The notes: generated by a model not told the origin, from the sequence alone. 64,000 bases of DNA from Streptomyces sp. NBC_01235 (GCF_035989285.1 NZ_CP108513.1:2480001-2544000), one strand, 5' to 3'. Shown: positions 1 through 9,816, numbered from the stretch's first letter. Translations and numbers: made by a program.

Positions 1-78
1 CGCGAACGGGTCGGCGGGGCTGTGGACCTCTCCACGGCGGAGCAGGACGGTCTTCGGCTCGGGGGCGCGCTCACTCAT
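1..78 (-). CDS. N-terminal fragment of a probable amidohydrolase-family protein (cut by window edge)
   Basis: Only the first 26 codons are in the window. They begin with ATG at 78 and read MSERAPEPKTVLLRRGEVHS followed by PADPFA. The opening (a conserved LRRGEVHSP-like stretch) resembles the first strand of metal-dependent amidohydrolases, but no catalytic residue is included. It lies 48 bp downstream of the Lrp-type regulator on the same strand, so the two may be cotranscribed and the regulator may act on it. The family call is from memory of Streptomyces homologues and is not secure. Confidence 0.5.
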   Translation of the reverse strand, partial: MSERAPEPKTVLLRRGEVHSPADPFA

Positions 79-126
79 GGGGAACAGTCTCGCGCCTGGC
101 CCCGGCCGCCCGGCACGGGGGACCCC

Positions 127-567
127 TCAGATCCGCGGGGGCCGGGCCTCGTACGGCGTGGACAGGACGACCGTCGTCCGTGTCGACACCCCCGCGAGCG
201 CGCGGAGCCGCCCGAGCAGCTCCTCCAGCTCGTGCGGGGTGGCCACGCGCACCTTGAGGATGTAGTTCTCGTCACCGGCCACGCTGTGGCAGGCCTCGAT
301 CTCGGGTACGCCGGCCAGCCGGTCCGCGATGTCGTCGGGGGCGCTGGGGTCGAACGGTTTCACCGAGATGAAGGCGGTCAGGGGCAGCCCGACGGCCTCG
401 GAGTCGACGACGGCCGCGTACCCACGGATGACGCCGCGCTGTTCCAGCCGGCGCACCCGTTGATGCACGGCCGACGTGGACAGGCCCGTCGCCTTGCCCA
501 GATCGGTGTAACTCATCCGCCCGTCCTTGACGAGCAGCTGCACGATTTGTCGGTCCAGCTCCTCCAT
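127..567 (-). CDS. Lrp/AsnC family transcriptional regulator
   Basis: 146 residues, normal for the family. The N-terminal winged helix-turn-helix (about 1-60) starts MEELDRQIVQLLVKDGRMSY and has the recognition segment LSTSAVHQRVRRLEQRGVI. The C-terminal RAM domain (about 65-140) would bind an amino acid or related ligand and mediate oligomerisation. It probably controls the downstream gene that leaves the window at its left end and may autoregulate, as most Lrp proteins do. A 230-bp gap separates it from the divergent gene at 798. The effector cannot be read from sequence. Confidence 0.9.
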   Translation of the reverse strand: MEELDRQIVQLLVKDGRMSYTDLGKATGLSTSAVHQRVRRLEQRGVIRGYAAVVDSEAVGLPLTAFISVKPFDPSAPDDIADRLAGVPEIEACHSVAGDENYILKVRVATPHELEELLGRLRALAGVSTRTTVVLSTPYEARPPRI

Positions 568-797
568 GACACAAGAACTTACAGTGCGGGTGATCTCCGC
601 GTATACCTATGCAGCCCAGGCCATACCCGGTTCGTGACGTGGCCCCTACGGGCACCTGCACGCGGCATGTGACGAATGCCACAGCGCTCGTCAAGCCTTC
701 GTGATGTCCTCGTGATTACCGCCGAGACGGGGTGGGAAGTGCTTGCTGTGGTCGAGGCCGCAGTGCCTTCACGGCCCAGCCCGAGGGGGAGAATCCC

Positions 798-1262
798 ATG
801 CAGAGTCTTAAGCGCCCTGGTCGCACCGCGCCCAAGCGGCTCCAGTCGGTCGTCGAGCCCGAGCCGGAGGGCGTCGAACCCGCCGACCTGGACTACTCCG
901 ACGGTTTCGACGCCGCCGAGGCCGACGGCTTCGACGCGTACGACACCTTCGAGATGTACCGGGTGATCTGCCCGGACTGCGCGCAGCCCATCGCGCTGCT
1001 TGCGGACGAGGAGATCCTGCCGGAGCACGCGCTGTGCGCCTCGCCGTGGAACCCGTTCGGGCTCACGGTCTGCGCCGGTACGGGGCGCGCGGCGTCCGAC
1101 GCCCGGTCCGCCGACGAGTCCGTGGAGCCCCAGGAGCAGGACACCGCGCTCCTGCTGACACTCCCTCAGGGGCTGGACTGGCGTACACAGCCCTTCTCGC
1201 ACGTCGGTGGCCCGGCCTCGCGCCCGATGCGCGTGCCGGTCATGCGCCGCGCCGCCGCCTGA
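798..1262 (+). CDS. conserved Streptomyces protein with a possible zinc-ribbon core
   Basis: 154 residues if translation starts at the ATG at 798, which has a GAGGGGGA ribosome site 7 bases upstream. The first 50 residues are acidic and low in complexity. The central part has CPDC, then ALCAS and LTVCAG, giving four cysteines that could hold a metal, and the tail ends in basic residues. No enzyme motif is visible. I recognise it only as a conserved protein of streptomycetes. It is transcribed divergently from the Lrp regulator. Confidence 0.75.
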   Translation: MQSLKRPGRTAPKRLQSVVEPEPEGVEPADLDYSDGFDAAEADGFDAYDTFEMYRVICPDCAQPIALLADEEILPEHALCASPWNPFGLTVCAGTGRAASDARSADESVEPQEQDTALLLTLPQGLDWRTQPFSHVGGPASRPMRVPVMRRAAA

Positions 1263-1290
1263 GCGCCACTTCCGCGCTCACCCCACCGGC

Positions 1291-2394
1291 TCAACTCCAG
1301 TAGCCGCCCTGCACCATGGCACGCAGGCTGTCGTGGTGCAGGATCAGGGTGTCCGGATCGGCCGGGACGGCGACCTCGCCGAAGTGCGCCTGCCGGTAGG
1401 CGACGCGCAGCATCACGATCGCCTGCCGCAGTGCGGCGTACAGCGTGTAGAAGTCCATGTCGCGCGGGATGTGCCCGGTGAGCCGCGCGTAGCGTTCCTC
1501 GACGCGTTCACGGCGCAGGAAGTCGGGCAGTCCGCGCCCGCCGGAGGCGACCGTGAGGTCGTGGAAGAAGCGGTGCAGGTAGAGCGTCCAGCCGAGGTCC
1601 ACCTCGCGCGGGGCGACGGCCGCCATCTCCCAGTCGAGGACGGCCACGGGCTCGAAGCCGTCGTAGATCACGTTTCCGATGCGGGCGTCGCCCCAGTTGA
1701 GCACCGGTGCGCCGGGATCGCGCGGCCAGAGGTGCGCGAGCCGGTCGAACGCCTCCTCGATGAGCGGTGAGCGGGGCAGCCCGTCGACGACCCAGTGGTA
1801 GTAGGCGCGTTGGGCCGTAACATGGCGGTGGAGCGCGTCGCCATCACCGGGGAGGGTGAGGAACTGGGCTTTTTCCAGCGGCACTTGGTCGTGCAGCCGG
1901 GCCAACAGGCCGATCGTCGCCGCCTCCAGGCGTTCGCGCTGCCCGTCGCTCGCCGCGTGCAGCCAGTTGCCCTCGTAGGTGTACGGCATGACGTCGGGCG
2001 GTACACGCCCCTCGACGCGCTCCATGACGAAGAACGGCGCGCCGAGCGGTCCGGGGTCCTCCTCCAGCCAGAGCACGCGCGGTACGGGCACGTCCGTGTG
2101 CTGGGCGACCAGACGCATCGTGCGGTACTGGCGGACCATGTCGTACACCGGGAACACCGTGTACGCCGACGGGTCGGCCGCGAGCCTCAACGCGCAGGCG
2201 CGGAAGGGCGGTTGAAGGCGCGTCGGGTGCTCGATGTCGAAGAGCAGGGTCTCGCTGGACATCCCGTTGGCGACGGGGACGGTGACGGCGGTGGCCCGGG
2301 CTCCGGGCAGACGGGTGGCGAGCCAGACCGTGAGCCGGTGGGCGATCTCCTCCGGGTCGCGGGTGCTGGTGCGGGGGCGGGATGCCATGGCCAT
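1291..2394 (-). CDS. aminoglycoside phosphotransferase (APH)-family kinase
   Basis: 367 residues from the ATG at 2394, which has GGAGGG just upstream; the frame is open further up but without a better start. APH/choline-kinase fold: an N-lobe with EDPGPLGAPFFVMERVEGRVP as the hinge, the catalytic loop around LNWGDARIGNVIYDG (the HxDxxxxN loop with Trp-Gly replacing the usual His-Gly), and AVLDWEMAAVAPREVDLGW as the metal-binding DWE motif. The altered loop still has the Asp and Asn. It follows the gene at 2442-3557 by 47 bp on the same strand, so the two are probably one transcript. Members of this subgroup often sit beside acyl-CoA dehydrogenases, as here. The substrate is unknown; antibiotic resistance is not implied. 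Confidence 0.85.
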   Translation of the reverse strand: MAMASRPRTSTRDPEEIAHRLTVWLATRLPGARATAVTVPVANGMSSETLLFDIEHPTRLQPPFRACALRLAADPSAYTVFPVYDMVRQYRTMRLVAQHTDVPVPRVLWLEEDPGPLGAPFFVMERVEGRVPPDVMPYTYEGNWLHAASDGQRERLEAATIGLLARLHDQVPLEKAQFLTLPGDGDALHRHVTAQRAYYHWVVDGLPRSPLIEEAFDRLAHLWPRDPGAPVLNWGDARIGNVIYDGFEPVAVLDWEMAAVAPREVDLGWTLYLHRFFHDLTVASGGRGLPDFLRRERVEERYARLTGHIPRDMDFYTLYAALRQAIVMLRVAYRQAHFGEVAVPADPDTLILHHDSLRAMVQGGYWS

Positions 2395-2441
2395 GTGCCC
2401 TCCAACTCGCCTGATCGGTCTCTCACTCGCGTACCGGTCCG

Positions 2442-3557
2442 CTACGGCGCGACCGAGTCGAAACCCGTGAAGCCGCTCGGGTCGTGCCGTCCGAACGAAC
2501 CGTGCTCGAAGATCCCGTGGCCGGTCCGGCCGTCGAGGCGGAAACGCGCGGCGTGGTCGGTCACCCCGTACCCGGCCAGGGGGTGCGGGCTCGACAGGTC
2601 GTAGGTGCGGCGGTCGGTCCACCCCGGGCCGCGCCAGGTGCCGTGCTGCCAGTCGTCGGCCGGCGGGTAGCCGGCGCCGATCGCGAGCGGGGAGGAGGTG
2701 AGGATCTCCGCCTCCAGTTCCAGCGGCTTGCGGACGTCTCCGAGGTGGACGACGGCGTGCTCCGGGTGGCGGGTGCCCGGCCGGTAGGCGATCTCCGCCT
2801 GGGGCCAGCCGAGTTGGCGGTCACGACGGCCGGGGCGGACGAGCGTGGCGTCGTTCAGGGAGCGGTAGCCGTCCGCGTCCTCCTGGATGACGACCATCAG
2901 GAAGCGGTCGTCGAAGCGGACCGGGCACCAGATCCAGTGGAAGCCCTCCGTCGGGTGGTCCTGGGCGAGCCGCCCGCCCTCCTCGCCGGGCACAGGCCGT
3001 ACGCCCCAGCTGCGGTCGCGGGTGCCGGTCCACGCGCCGGCCGTCAGCCGTGTCTCCTCGCCGCCCGCGCGCAGCCACCCCACGCACCGGCCGGCCTGCA
3101 CGAAGCGCTTCCCCTCCAGCGTGAGCCGTCCGCCGCGCCGCTGCTGGTGGTGCGGCTCCCACAGGGCCGGGAAGTCCGCCGACCAGTGGATCTCGTACGA
3201 CAGCCCTTCGGGGTCGTCCGGGTCCGCCGCGCAGCTCAGCACGAAGTCGCGCAGCGGGCGCTCGACCCGGATACGCAGCGGGCCGACCTCCAGCCGCATA
3301 CGGTCCTCGCCGAGGGCGTCGGAGGCACGGACGGCGTGCAGACGATCGCCGAGGCGCAGGGTGGCGTAGGCGTCGATCACGCCGAGGTTGGGGTAGACCC
3401 CGAGCCCGGCGACGATCAGGGCGCGGCCCCGGTGGTCGAGGACGTGGAAGATGCAGCGATCGTAGGCGTTGCGGTCCCCGGTCGCGACGTGCTTCATCGA
3501 CAGGGGCACCTGGTGGACGGGGTACTCGTCGAGCGGCACGGGGCGGTCGTCGCCCAT
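2442..3557 (-). CDS. conserved protein of unknown function, partner of the APH-family kinase
   Basis: 371 residues. The ATG at 3557 is preceded by GGGAGGTGCGCTC, a strong ribosome site. No signal peptide or membrane segment is seen. The sequence is rich in aromatic residues and short beta-type stretches (WGVRPVPGEE, HWIWCPVRFDD), which suggests a beta-sandwich or lipocalin-like fold of the kind seen in large two-domain proteins found next to phosphotransferases. That comparison is inference. It is the first gene of a likely two-gene operon with the kinase. There is no recognisable catalytic motif. Confidence 0.75.
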   Translation of the reverse strand: MGDDRPVPLDEYPVHQVPLSMKHVATGDRNAYDRCIFHVLDHRGRALIVAGLGVYPNLGVIDAYATLRLGDRLHAVRASDALGEDRMRLEVGPLRIRVERPLRDFVLSCAADPDDPEGLSYEIHWSADFPALWEPHHQQRRGGRLTLEGKRFVQAGRCVGWLRAGGEETRLTAGAWTGTRDRSWGVRPVPGEEGGRLAQDHPTEGFHWIWCPVRFDDRFLMVVIQEDADGYRSLNDATLVRPGRRDRQLGWPQAEIAYRPGTRHPEHAVVHLGDVRKPLELEAEILTSSPLAIGAGYPPADDWQHGTWRGPGWTDRRTYDLSSPHPLAGYGVTDHAARFRLDGRTGHGIFEHGSFGRHDPSGFTGFDSVAP

Positions 3558-3712
3558 GAGCGCACCTCCCTGAGGGCAAGGGATTTGACGGTACGTCAGA
3601 CATCGTCCGCCGAACAGTGGCGTACCGGCCCGGAACCGGGGTGGCACATCCCGAACTGACGCTCGACCACACCTGCCGGTGACCTGTCGCCATACCTCCG
3701 CGTTGCCCCGGT

Positions 3713-3970
3713 ATGACCCCCACTTTTTCGGCTGCGCCCGGGCGTCACCGCCAGCTCTTCGTCCCCGCGCCCCCGCAACGCGTCCGCGCAAAATCGGTTC
3801 CGCCGACCCCGCAGGACCCGCCCATCTACCGCGAGCTGATGCGCACCTGGGCCGACGGGGGCCGCACCCTGCCGGGACGCCACGACCCGGAGTGGGTACG
3901 GCTGGCGGCCCCGCAGGTACGACCGGGGCAGTTCAGCGGGATTCCGGACCCAGTAGGTGACGGGCGATGA
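3713..3970 (+). CDS. possible small conserved protein
   Basis: 85 residues. The middle reads DPPIYRELMRTWADGGRTLP then GRHDPEWVRL, a pattern I associate with a small protein family of streptomycetes whose function is unknown. It lacks a good ribosome site and overlaps the convergent acyl-CoA dehydrogenase gene by 38 bp at its end. Its N-terminal third is basic and proline-rich. It could be a chance open frame in GC-rich DNA, but the conserved-looking centre argues for a real gene. Confidence 0.5.
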   Translation: MTPTFSAAPGRHRQLFVPAPPQRVRAKSVPPTPQDPPIYRELMRTWADGGRTLPGRHDPEWVRLAAPQVRPGQFSGIPDPVGDGR

Positions 3971-5105
3971 CCATCCGCTGGATCTGGTTCGTGCCCTCGA
4001 CGATCTGCAGGACCTTGGCCTCGCGCAGGTAGCGCTCCACGGGGAAGTCGGCGGTGCAGCCGTACCCGCCGAGGACCTGGACGGCGTCGGTGGTGATCTG
4101 CATGGCGGCGTCGGTGCAGTGGAGCTTGGCCATGGCCGCCTGCCGGGCGAACGGCCGGCCGGCGTCCCGCAGCCGCGCGGCCGCGAGGTACAGGGCCCGG
4201 CCCGCCTCGATCCGGGTCGCCATGTCGGCGAGCAGGAAGCGCAGCCCCTGGAAGTCGGCGATCGGCCGCCCGAACTGCCGTCGCTGCAGCGCGTGGGCGA
4301 CGGCCTCGTCGAGGGCCGCCTGGGCCAGGCCGACCGCGCAGGCGGCGATGCCGAGCCGCCCGGAGTCCAGGGCGGCCAGGGCGATCGCGAAGCCCTGGCC
4401 CTCGTGGCCGATGCGGCGTGCGTCGGGGATCCGTACGCCGTCGAAGTGGACCTGGGCGGTGGGCGAGCCCTTGAGCCCCATCTTCCGCTCCGGGGGCGCG
4501 GCGCTCAGGCCCTCGGCGTCGCCCGGCACCAGGAACGCCGTGATCCCCCGGGCGCCCTCGCCGCCGGTGCGGACCATGACGGTGTAGAAGTCGGCGATCC
4601 CGCCGTGCGTGGTCCAGGCCTTGGTGCCGGTGATCACCCAGTCGCCACCCTCCCGCACGGCCCTGGTCCGCAGCGAGGCCGCGTCCGAGCCGGAGGACGG
4701 CTCGGACAGGCAGTACGCGCCGAGCAGCCCGCCGCCAAGCATGGCGGGCAGGTGCGCGGCCCGCTGCTCCCGCGTGCCGTGGGCGGCGAGGGCGTAGGAG
4801 GCCAGGGTGTGCACGCTGACGCCGAGCCCGACGGTGAGGCGGGCCGCGGCGAGCTCTTCGAGGACCTGGAGGTAGACCTCGTAGGGCTGGTCGCCGCCGC
4901 CGTACGCGGAGTCGTACGGCAGACCGAGCAGCCCCGATGCGGACAGAAGGGTGAACAGCCCACGCGGGAAGCGGCCGGCCTCCTCTTCCTCGGCTGCGGA
5001 CGGTGCGATCTCGCGTCGGGCGATGTCCCGGACGAGAACCATGAGGTCCCGGGCCTCCGCCGTGGGCAGGGGGCGGTCCACCGGTTTCGGCGCGCGGTCG
5101 GACAT
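3933..5105 (-). CDS. acyl-CoA dehydrogenase
   Basis: 390 residues, full length. FAD-dependent enzyme that oxidises an acyl-CoA to the 2,3-enoyl-CoA. The ATG at 5105 has GGAGGAGGAAG upstream. Visible family signatures are YCLSEPSSGSDAAS (substrate and FAD contacts, about residue 125), WVITGTKAWTTHGG, the C-terminal helix with REAKVLQIVEGTNQIQRMVI, and the catalytic Glu of VEGTNQ. Substrate chain length is not evident. It lies convergent to the small gene at 3713 and is divergently transcribed from the chitinase, with the DasR-type boxes between them. Confidence 0.95.
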   Translation of the reverse strand: MSDRAPKPVDRPLPTAEARDLMVLVRDIARREIAPSAAEEEEAGRFPRGLFTLLSASGLLGLPYDSAYGGGDQPYEVYLQVLEELAAARLTVGLGVSVHTLASYALAAHGTREQRAAHLPAMLGGGLLGAYCLSEPSSGSDAASLRTRAVREGGDWVITGTKAWTTHGGIADFYTVMVRTGGEGARGITAFLVPGDAEGLSAAPPERKMGLKGSPTAQVHFDGVRIPDARRIGHEGQGFAIALAALDSGRLGIAACAVGLAQAALDEAVAHALQRRQFGRPIADFQGLRFLLADMATRIEAGRALYLAAARLRDAGRPFARQAAMAKLHCTDAAMQITTDAVQVLGGYGCTADFPVERYLREAKVLQIVEGTNQIQRMVIARHLLGPESR

Positions 5106-5194
5106 GGTGGCTTCCTCCTCCCTGACTGACCGGCGGCTTCGCGCTGTGAGTATGCGCGCGGGACGCCGTCGCCGCACTGGGGGCGGGGAAGCGG

Positions 5195-5232
5195 ATTGGT
5201 CCAAACCATTGACCGAACTGGTCTAGTCCTCT
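5195..5232 (+). promoter_or_regulatory. two DasR-type operator boxes in the chitinase promoter
   Basis: Two boxes lie 82-119 bases before the chitinase start. ATTGGTCCAAACCATT at 5195-5210 matches 12 of 16 positions of the known DasR site A[G/C]TGGTCTAGACCA[G/C]T. ACTGGTCTAGTCCTCT at 5217-5232 matches 14 of 16. A TTGACC hexamer (5209-5214) lies between and overlaps them. This is the classic layout of Streptomyces chitinase promoters, which carry 12-bp direct repeats at the -35 region. DasR represses such genes until glucosamine-6-phosphate accumulates. Box match is seen; regulation is inferred from the family. Confidence 0.85.
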
Positions 5233-5313
5233 TACCGTTTCGGACCAACGCTTCCCCGCGTTCATGCCAATCGGCTTGCGTTCCCCTCCCTGTCCCCTGC
5301 GAGGAGACACCCG

Positions 5314-6564
<1,251 letters not shown>

Positions 6565-6583
6565 CCCGGCTCATGGGGCACCC

Positions 6584-6611
6584 GGGGCGGAGGACCACGA
6601 GCCTCCGCCCC
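6584..6611. terminator. bidirectional intrinsic terminator between chitinase and TetR gene
   Basis: A perfect 10-bp inverted repeat, GGGGCGGAGG and CCTCCGCCCC with an 8-base loop, begins 20 bases after the chitinase stop and ends 8 bases before the TetR stop. The genes converge here, so it can serve both. It has no T-tract, which is common for Streptomyces terminators. Confidence 0.75.
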
Positions 6612-6618
6612 CAGTGCG

Positions 6619-7278
6619 TCAGTCCTCGCGCTGGGCCGGCTTCGGTGCCGGGAAGGCCGGGTCGAGTGCCTCGATGGCGCGCATGGAGCCGCCCAGGGTC
6701 TTCACCAGCAGGTCGCCCATGACCTCGCGGGAGAGTCCGGGGCGGTCGATCCATTCGAGGGTGGCCCCCTCGACGCTGCACACCCAGGACAGCAGGCCCA
6801 TACGCGGCAGCGGCGGGATGTCGCTGCGACCGTACGCGCCCTCGGCGATGGTCGCCACGATCGCCGCGCGCACCCCGTCCCGGATCGCGTGCACCTCGGT
6901 GTCGAAGCCGACGCCACCGCTGACGATCGTGCGGTAGGCGGCCTGGTTGTGCTCCGCGTAGCGCAGATAGCTGTCGATGGTGCGGTGCACCCGGTCCACC
7001 TGCGGCAGTTCGAGGCCGCTCGCCGCGAAGGTGACCAGGTCTGCGACGGAGTCCTGGATGATCGCCAGGTAGTAGCCGCGCTTGGACTGGAAGTAGTAGT
7101 AGATCAGCCCCTTGGCGACGTGCGCCTGCCGGGCGATGTCGTCCATCGAGAGCGCGTCGTAGGACGTGTCGGCGAACAACTTCCGCCCGATGGAGATGAG
7201 TTCGGCGCGACGCGCCAGTGAGCGCTCGGTGCCGCGTGCCCGGGGACGGGCAACTTCGCGCTGTTCACTGATATTCAA
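6619..7278 (-). CDS. TetR/AcrR family transcriptional regulator
   Basis: 219 residues, typical length. The N-terminal HTH (about 25-70) reads ISIGRKLFADTSYDALSMDD then IARQAHVAKGLIYYYFQSKR, the family signature. The C-terminal ligand domain is unassigned. It converges on the chitinase gene and is transcribed away from nothing obvious, so its target is uncertain. The small membrane protein and peptidase genes upstream on the same strand are possible partners, 74 bp away. Confidence 0.93.
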   Translation of the reverse strand: MNISEQREVARPRARGTERSLARRAELISIGRKLFADTSYDALSMDDIARQAHVAKGLIYYYFQSKRGYYLAIIQDSVADLVTFAASGLELPQVDRVHRTIDSYLRYAEHNQAAYRTIVSGGVGFDTEVHAIRDGVRAAIVATIAEGAYGRSDIPPLPRMGLLSWVCSVEGATLEWIDRPGLSREVMGDLLVKTLGGSMRAIEALDPAFPAPKPAQRED

Positions 7279-7352
7279 TTTCGACCCTGGTCTCGGGCGG
7301 TCGGCGGGACATCCGCAGTATGTCAGGTCAACCGTGCGTCAGGTCACACCCG

Positions 7353-7493
7353 TCAGAGCAGTCCGAGTCGGGTGACCAGCATCGCGACGACTGCGACGAG
7401 GACCCAGCCCATGACGTGCTCGAGGAGCTTCGGGCCGTCGGTCTCGGGGCCGCCGGTGCGGGCGCGGGTGGCGGTGGCTGTCTGTGCGGTCAT
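7353..7493 (-). CDS. SCO1431-type small membrane protein (46 residues)
   Basis: An ATG at 7493 opens a 46-codon frame ending TGA at 7355-7353. It reads MTAQTATATRARTGGPETDG, then PKLLEHVMGWVLVAVVAMLV, then TRLGLL. The first half is soluble and Thr/Arg-rich; the second is a single transmembrane helix (about 26-46) running to the end. The shape and sequence match what I remember of the family named after S. coelicolor SCO1431, which fits the synteny. Function is unknown. The gene is 91 bp downstream of the peptidase gene on the same strand. Confidence 0.75.
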   Translation of the reverse strand: MTAQTATATRARTGGPETDGPKLLEHVMGWVLVAVVAMLVTRLGLL

Positions 7494-7584
7494 GGTGTCT
7501 CGCTGAGGTCGGACGTCTGGGTGGATTCCCCCACCGGTCCGTCCACCTTGCCACCCGCCGGGGCTTTTGCGGCCGAGACCTTGC

Positions 7585-8952
7585 TCACACGCGAACGCCC
7601 ACCGCCGTAAGCGCCGCGCACTGGCGCGCCGTCGGACGCACCGGGAAGTAGAGGTAACAGACGCCTCCCGTGCCGGAGACGACCTTGCCGCTCGCGTTGT
7701 ACCGCTTGGTCCTGAGCCAGATGTTCTCGAACTCCCGCCGCGGGTACACGCGCCGCACCGCCCCGTCGTCCGCCGAGAACGGGTCGTTGGCGATCACGTC
7801 GCCCTCGGCCGTGAAGCCGATCACGGCCATCAGATGCCCGGAGGTCCCGTACCCCGCTCCCGTGAGCTCCTCCTTCAGGAAGGACTGGGACGTCATGGCC
7901 GGGATCCCGGCCGCGATCAGCGTCTCCAGGCCGGTGAGGGAGCCGAGCCGGGTGACCACGCCCTGAAGGTCCTCGAAGGTGGCCGCGTAGGCGGCGTTGA
8001 ACGGCCAGTTGCCGCAGCCGGCGTACTGGTGGTCGTACGTGTGCCTGGCCGCGTGGCACACCTGCGGGTCGGCGTAGGAGGGGTCGACCCAGGCCAGTTG
8101 CCCGGCGGTGAGCCGGCCGCCCCAGTACTCGATGATCATCTGCGAGGAGGTGGGGCTGCACCAGGCCTCCCCGCCGTTGTCGTACTCGGGGTACTGACCC
8201 TGGTGGATCTCCTGCGAGTAGCGCGGGACGGTCAGCTCCCGCGCGAGGCCGGGCACGGAGGCCGGGACGGTGAAGCGGTCCGGGACGTCGGAGCCCATCG
8301 CGCCCAGCCGCCACACCGTCGGGGTGAGCCGGGTGCCGGGGCGGCGGTACAGGGTGAGACGGAGGCGGTAGGAGTCTAGGCGCAGGCCCGTCGAGGCGTC
8401 GTCGATCGCGAGGGTGTCGGTCCAGACGGTGCTGCGGCCGTCGGTCTGGCCGTCGACCGAGGTCCGCTTGATGTCCTGGTCTCCGGAGGCCCAGCGGCCC
8501 ATCACGTACCAGGGGGTGGCCGTGCCGTCGGAGTAGGTGCCCGTCAGCTCGACCTGGAGCCAGGTCCCGGCCGGGGTGCTCGCGTTCCAGGAGGCGATCA
8601 TCTCGGTCGAGGGGACGGCGAGCGCCTGGAGCGGGGACGTCCAGGTCGCGTACTCCCAGGCCGCGGTGGTGTTTGTGTGCGGGTCGGTGTAGTCGACGGT
8701 GCCGAGCGGAGCGGCGATGGCGACGCCCGGGCGGACACCCGCGACCGCACGGGTGCCCTTGGCGGTGCCGGCGCGCCAGTCGGCGTACGTGATCCAGGCG
8801 CGGTGGTCGACGGATGGGGCGGGGGCCGATTCGGCGTCCCCCACGTCCGCGGTGGCGGCGGCCGTGGCGGCCGGGGCCGAGCTCCCTGCCACCGTCGCGG
8901 CGACCGCGGCGGTGAGGACCGCTCTGCGGGACGGCTGTTCGGCTCTGCTCAT
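7585..8952 (-). CDS. Tat-exported C39-like cysteine peptidase family protein
   Basis: 455 residues. The N-terminus has SRRAVLTAAVAATVAG, a twin-arginine export signal with Ala-rich cleavage region near residue 35. Residues about 60-230 form a beta-rich region of unknown role. The C-terminal half is papain-like: GGEAWCSPTS holds the nucleophilic Cys, GTSGHLMAVIGF the His and VIANDPFSADD the Asp/Asn. It therefore probably cleaves or transfers peptide bonds outside the cell. The ATG at 8952 follows GGGGGTCTTCCGCCC. It is divergent from the kinase gene at about 9.1 kb. Confidence 0.85.
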   Translation of the reverse strand: MSRAEQPSRRAVLTAAVAATVAGSSAPAATAAATADVGDAESAPAPSVDHRAWITYADWRAGTAKGTRAVAGVRPGVAIAAPLGTVDYTDPHTNTTAAWEYATWTSPLQALAVPSTEMIASWNASTPAGTWLQVELTGTYSDGTATPWYVMGRWASGDQDIKRTSVDGQTDGRSTVWTDTLAIDDASTGLRLDSYRLRLTLYRRPGTRLTPTVWRLGAMGSDVPDRFTVPASVPGLARELTVPRYSQEIHQGQYPEYDNGGEAWCSPTSSQMIIEYWGGRLTAGQLAWVDPSYADPQVCHAARHTYDHQYAGCGNWPFNAAYAATFEDLQGVVTRLGSLTGLETLIAAGIPAMTSQSFLKEELTGAGYGTSGHLMAVIGFTAEGDVIANDPFSADDGAVRRVYPRREFENIWLRTKRYNASGKVVSGTGGVCYLYFPVRPTARQCAALTAVGVRV

Positions 8953-9050
8953 GGGCGGAAGACCCCCAAGGTGTCGGCACGGCTGTGCGCCCACTATGGA
9001 CGGAGGCGGGCACGCCTTCCAGCACTTCCGCCCGTGCCGCGCCCACCAAT

Positions 9051-9767
9051 ATGGGGCTGCGCCACCGGCGTGGGCGTGGCGGGCGGCGTCCCGGCCGTAG
9101 ACTCTCGCGCCGAACCGATGCCCCTCCTCGCACCCCAGGACCCGCCATCCGCCAGCTCGCCACCCGGCTCCGCCGCTTGCCCCCGTCCTGCGGGCCGGTC
9201 CGTCTGATCGGTGTCGACGGGCACGCCGGTTCGGGGAAGTCGACGTTCGCCGGGAAGCTGGCCGAGGCGCTGGGGGGCGCGCCGGTGCTGCGCCTCGACG
9301 ACATCGCCAGCCATGACGAGCTCTTCGCGTGGACCGGGCGCCTGCTGACCCAGGTGATCGAGCCCTTCGGCCGCGGCGAGAGCGCGCACTACGCCGCCTA
9401 CGATTGGCGCGCCCACCGCTTCGGCCCGCTCCTGCCGCTCCCCGCCGACCCCCTCGTCCTGGTCGAGGGGGTCGGCGCGGGCCGCCGCGCCCTGCGGCCG
9501 TTTCTGGCGTGCCTGCTGTGGATGGATGTGCCGCCCGAGGAGGCCTGGGCGCGTGGACGGTCAAGGGACGGGGAAGAGCAGCGGGAGTTCTGGGACGGGT
9601 GGGTTCCGGCCGAAGTCCGCCATTTCGCCGAGGATCCGTCGCGACCGTACGCCGACCTGTTGGTGCGCCAGTTGAAGCAGGGGTACAAGGTGCTGCCGGG
9701 GCCTGTGGCAGAGCTTGGTCCGCACCAGGATGTCACCCACCGTGAGGAACCACCCGCGATGTGGTGA
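9051..9767 (+). CDS. uridine kinase-like P-loop NTPase (start uncertain)
   Basis: The homologous part begins near 9150: VRLIGVDGHAGSGKSTFAGK is a Walker A loop, followed by VLRLDDIASHDELFAW, a kinase lid-like region, and VLVEGVGAGRRAL as Walker B. The family acts as small-molecule kinases in the uridine kinase or phosphoribulokinase superfamily, but the substrate is unknown. The start is a problem: in-frame candidates are GTG 8985 and ATG 9051, both upstream of a TAGACT -10-like box at 9098, and neither has a ribosome site. An ATG at 9118 is in another frame. Translation may begin at an unusual codon near 9150, or the upstream start is right. Confidence 0.8.
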   Translation: MGLRHRRGRGGRRPGRRLSRRTDAPPRTPGPAIRQLATRLRRLPPSCGPVRLIGVDGHAGSGKSTFAGKLAEALGGAPVLRLDDIASHDELFAWTGRLLTQVIEPFGRGESAHYAAYDWRAHRFGPLLPLPADPLVLVEGVGAGRRALRPFLACLLWMDVPPEEAWARGRSRDGEEQREFWDGWVPAEVRHFAEDPSRPYADLLVRQLKQGYKVLPGPVAELGPHQDVTHREEPPAMW

Positions 9768-9816
9768 ACCCGTGAAAGGCCTTGCACTCGAACTTCGCCA
9801 AGTGCTTCAACTCCGC

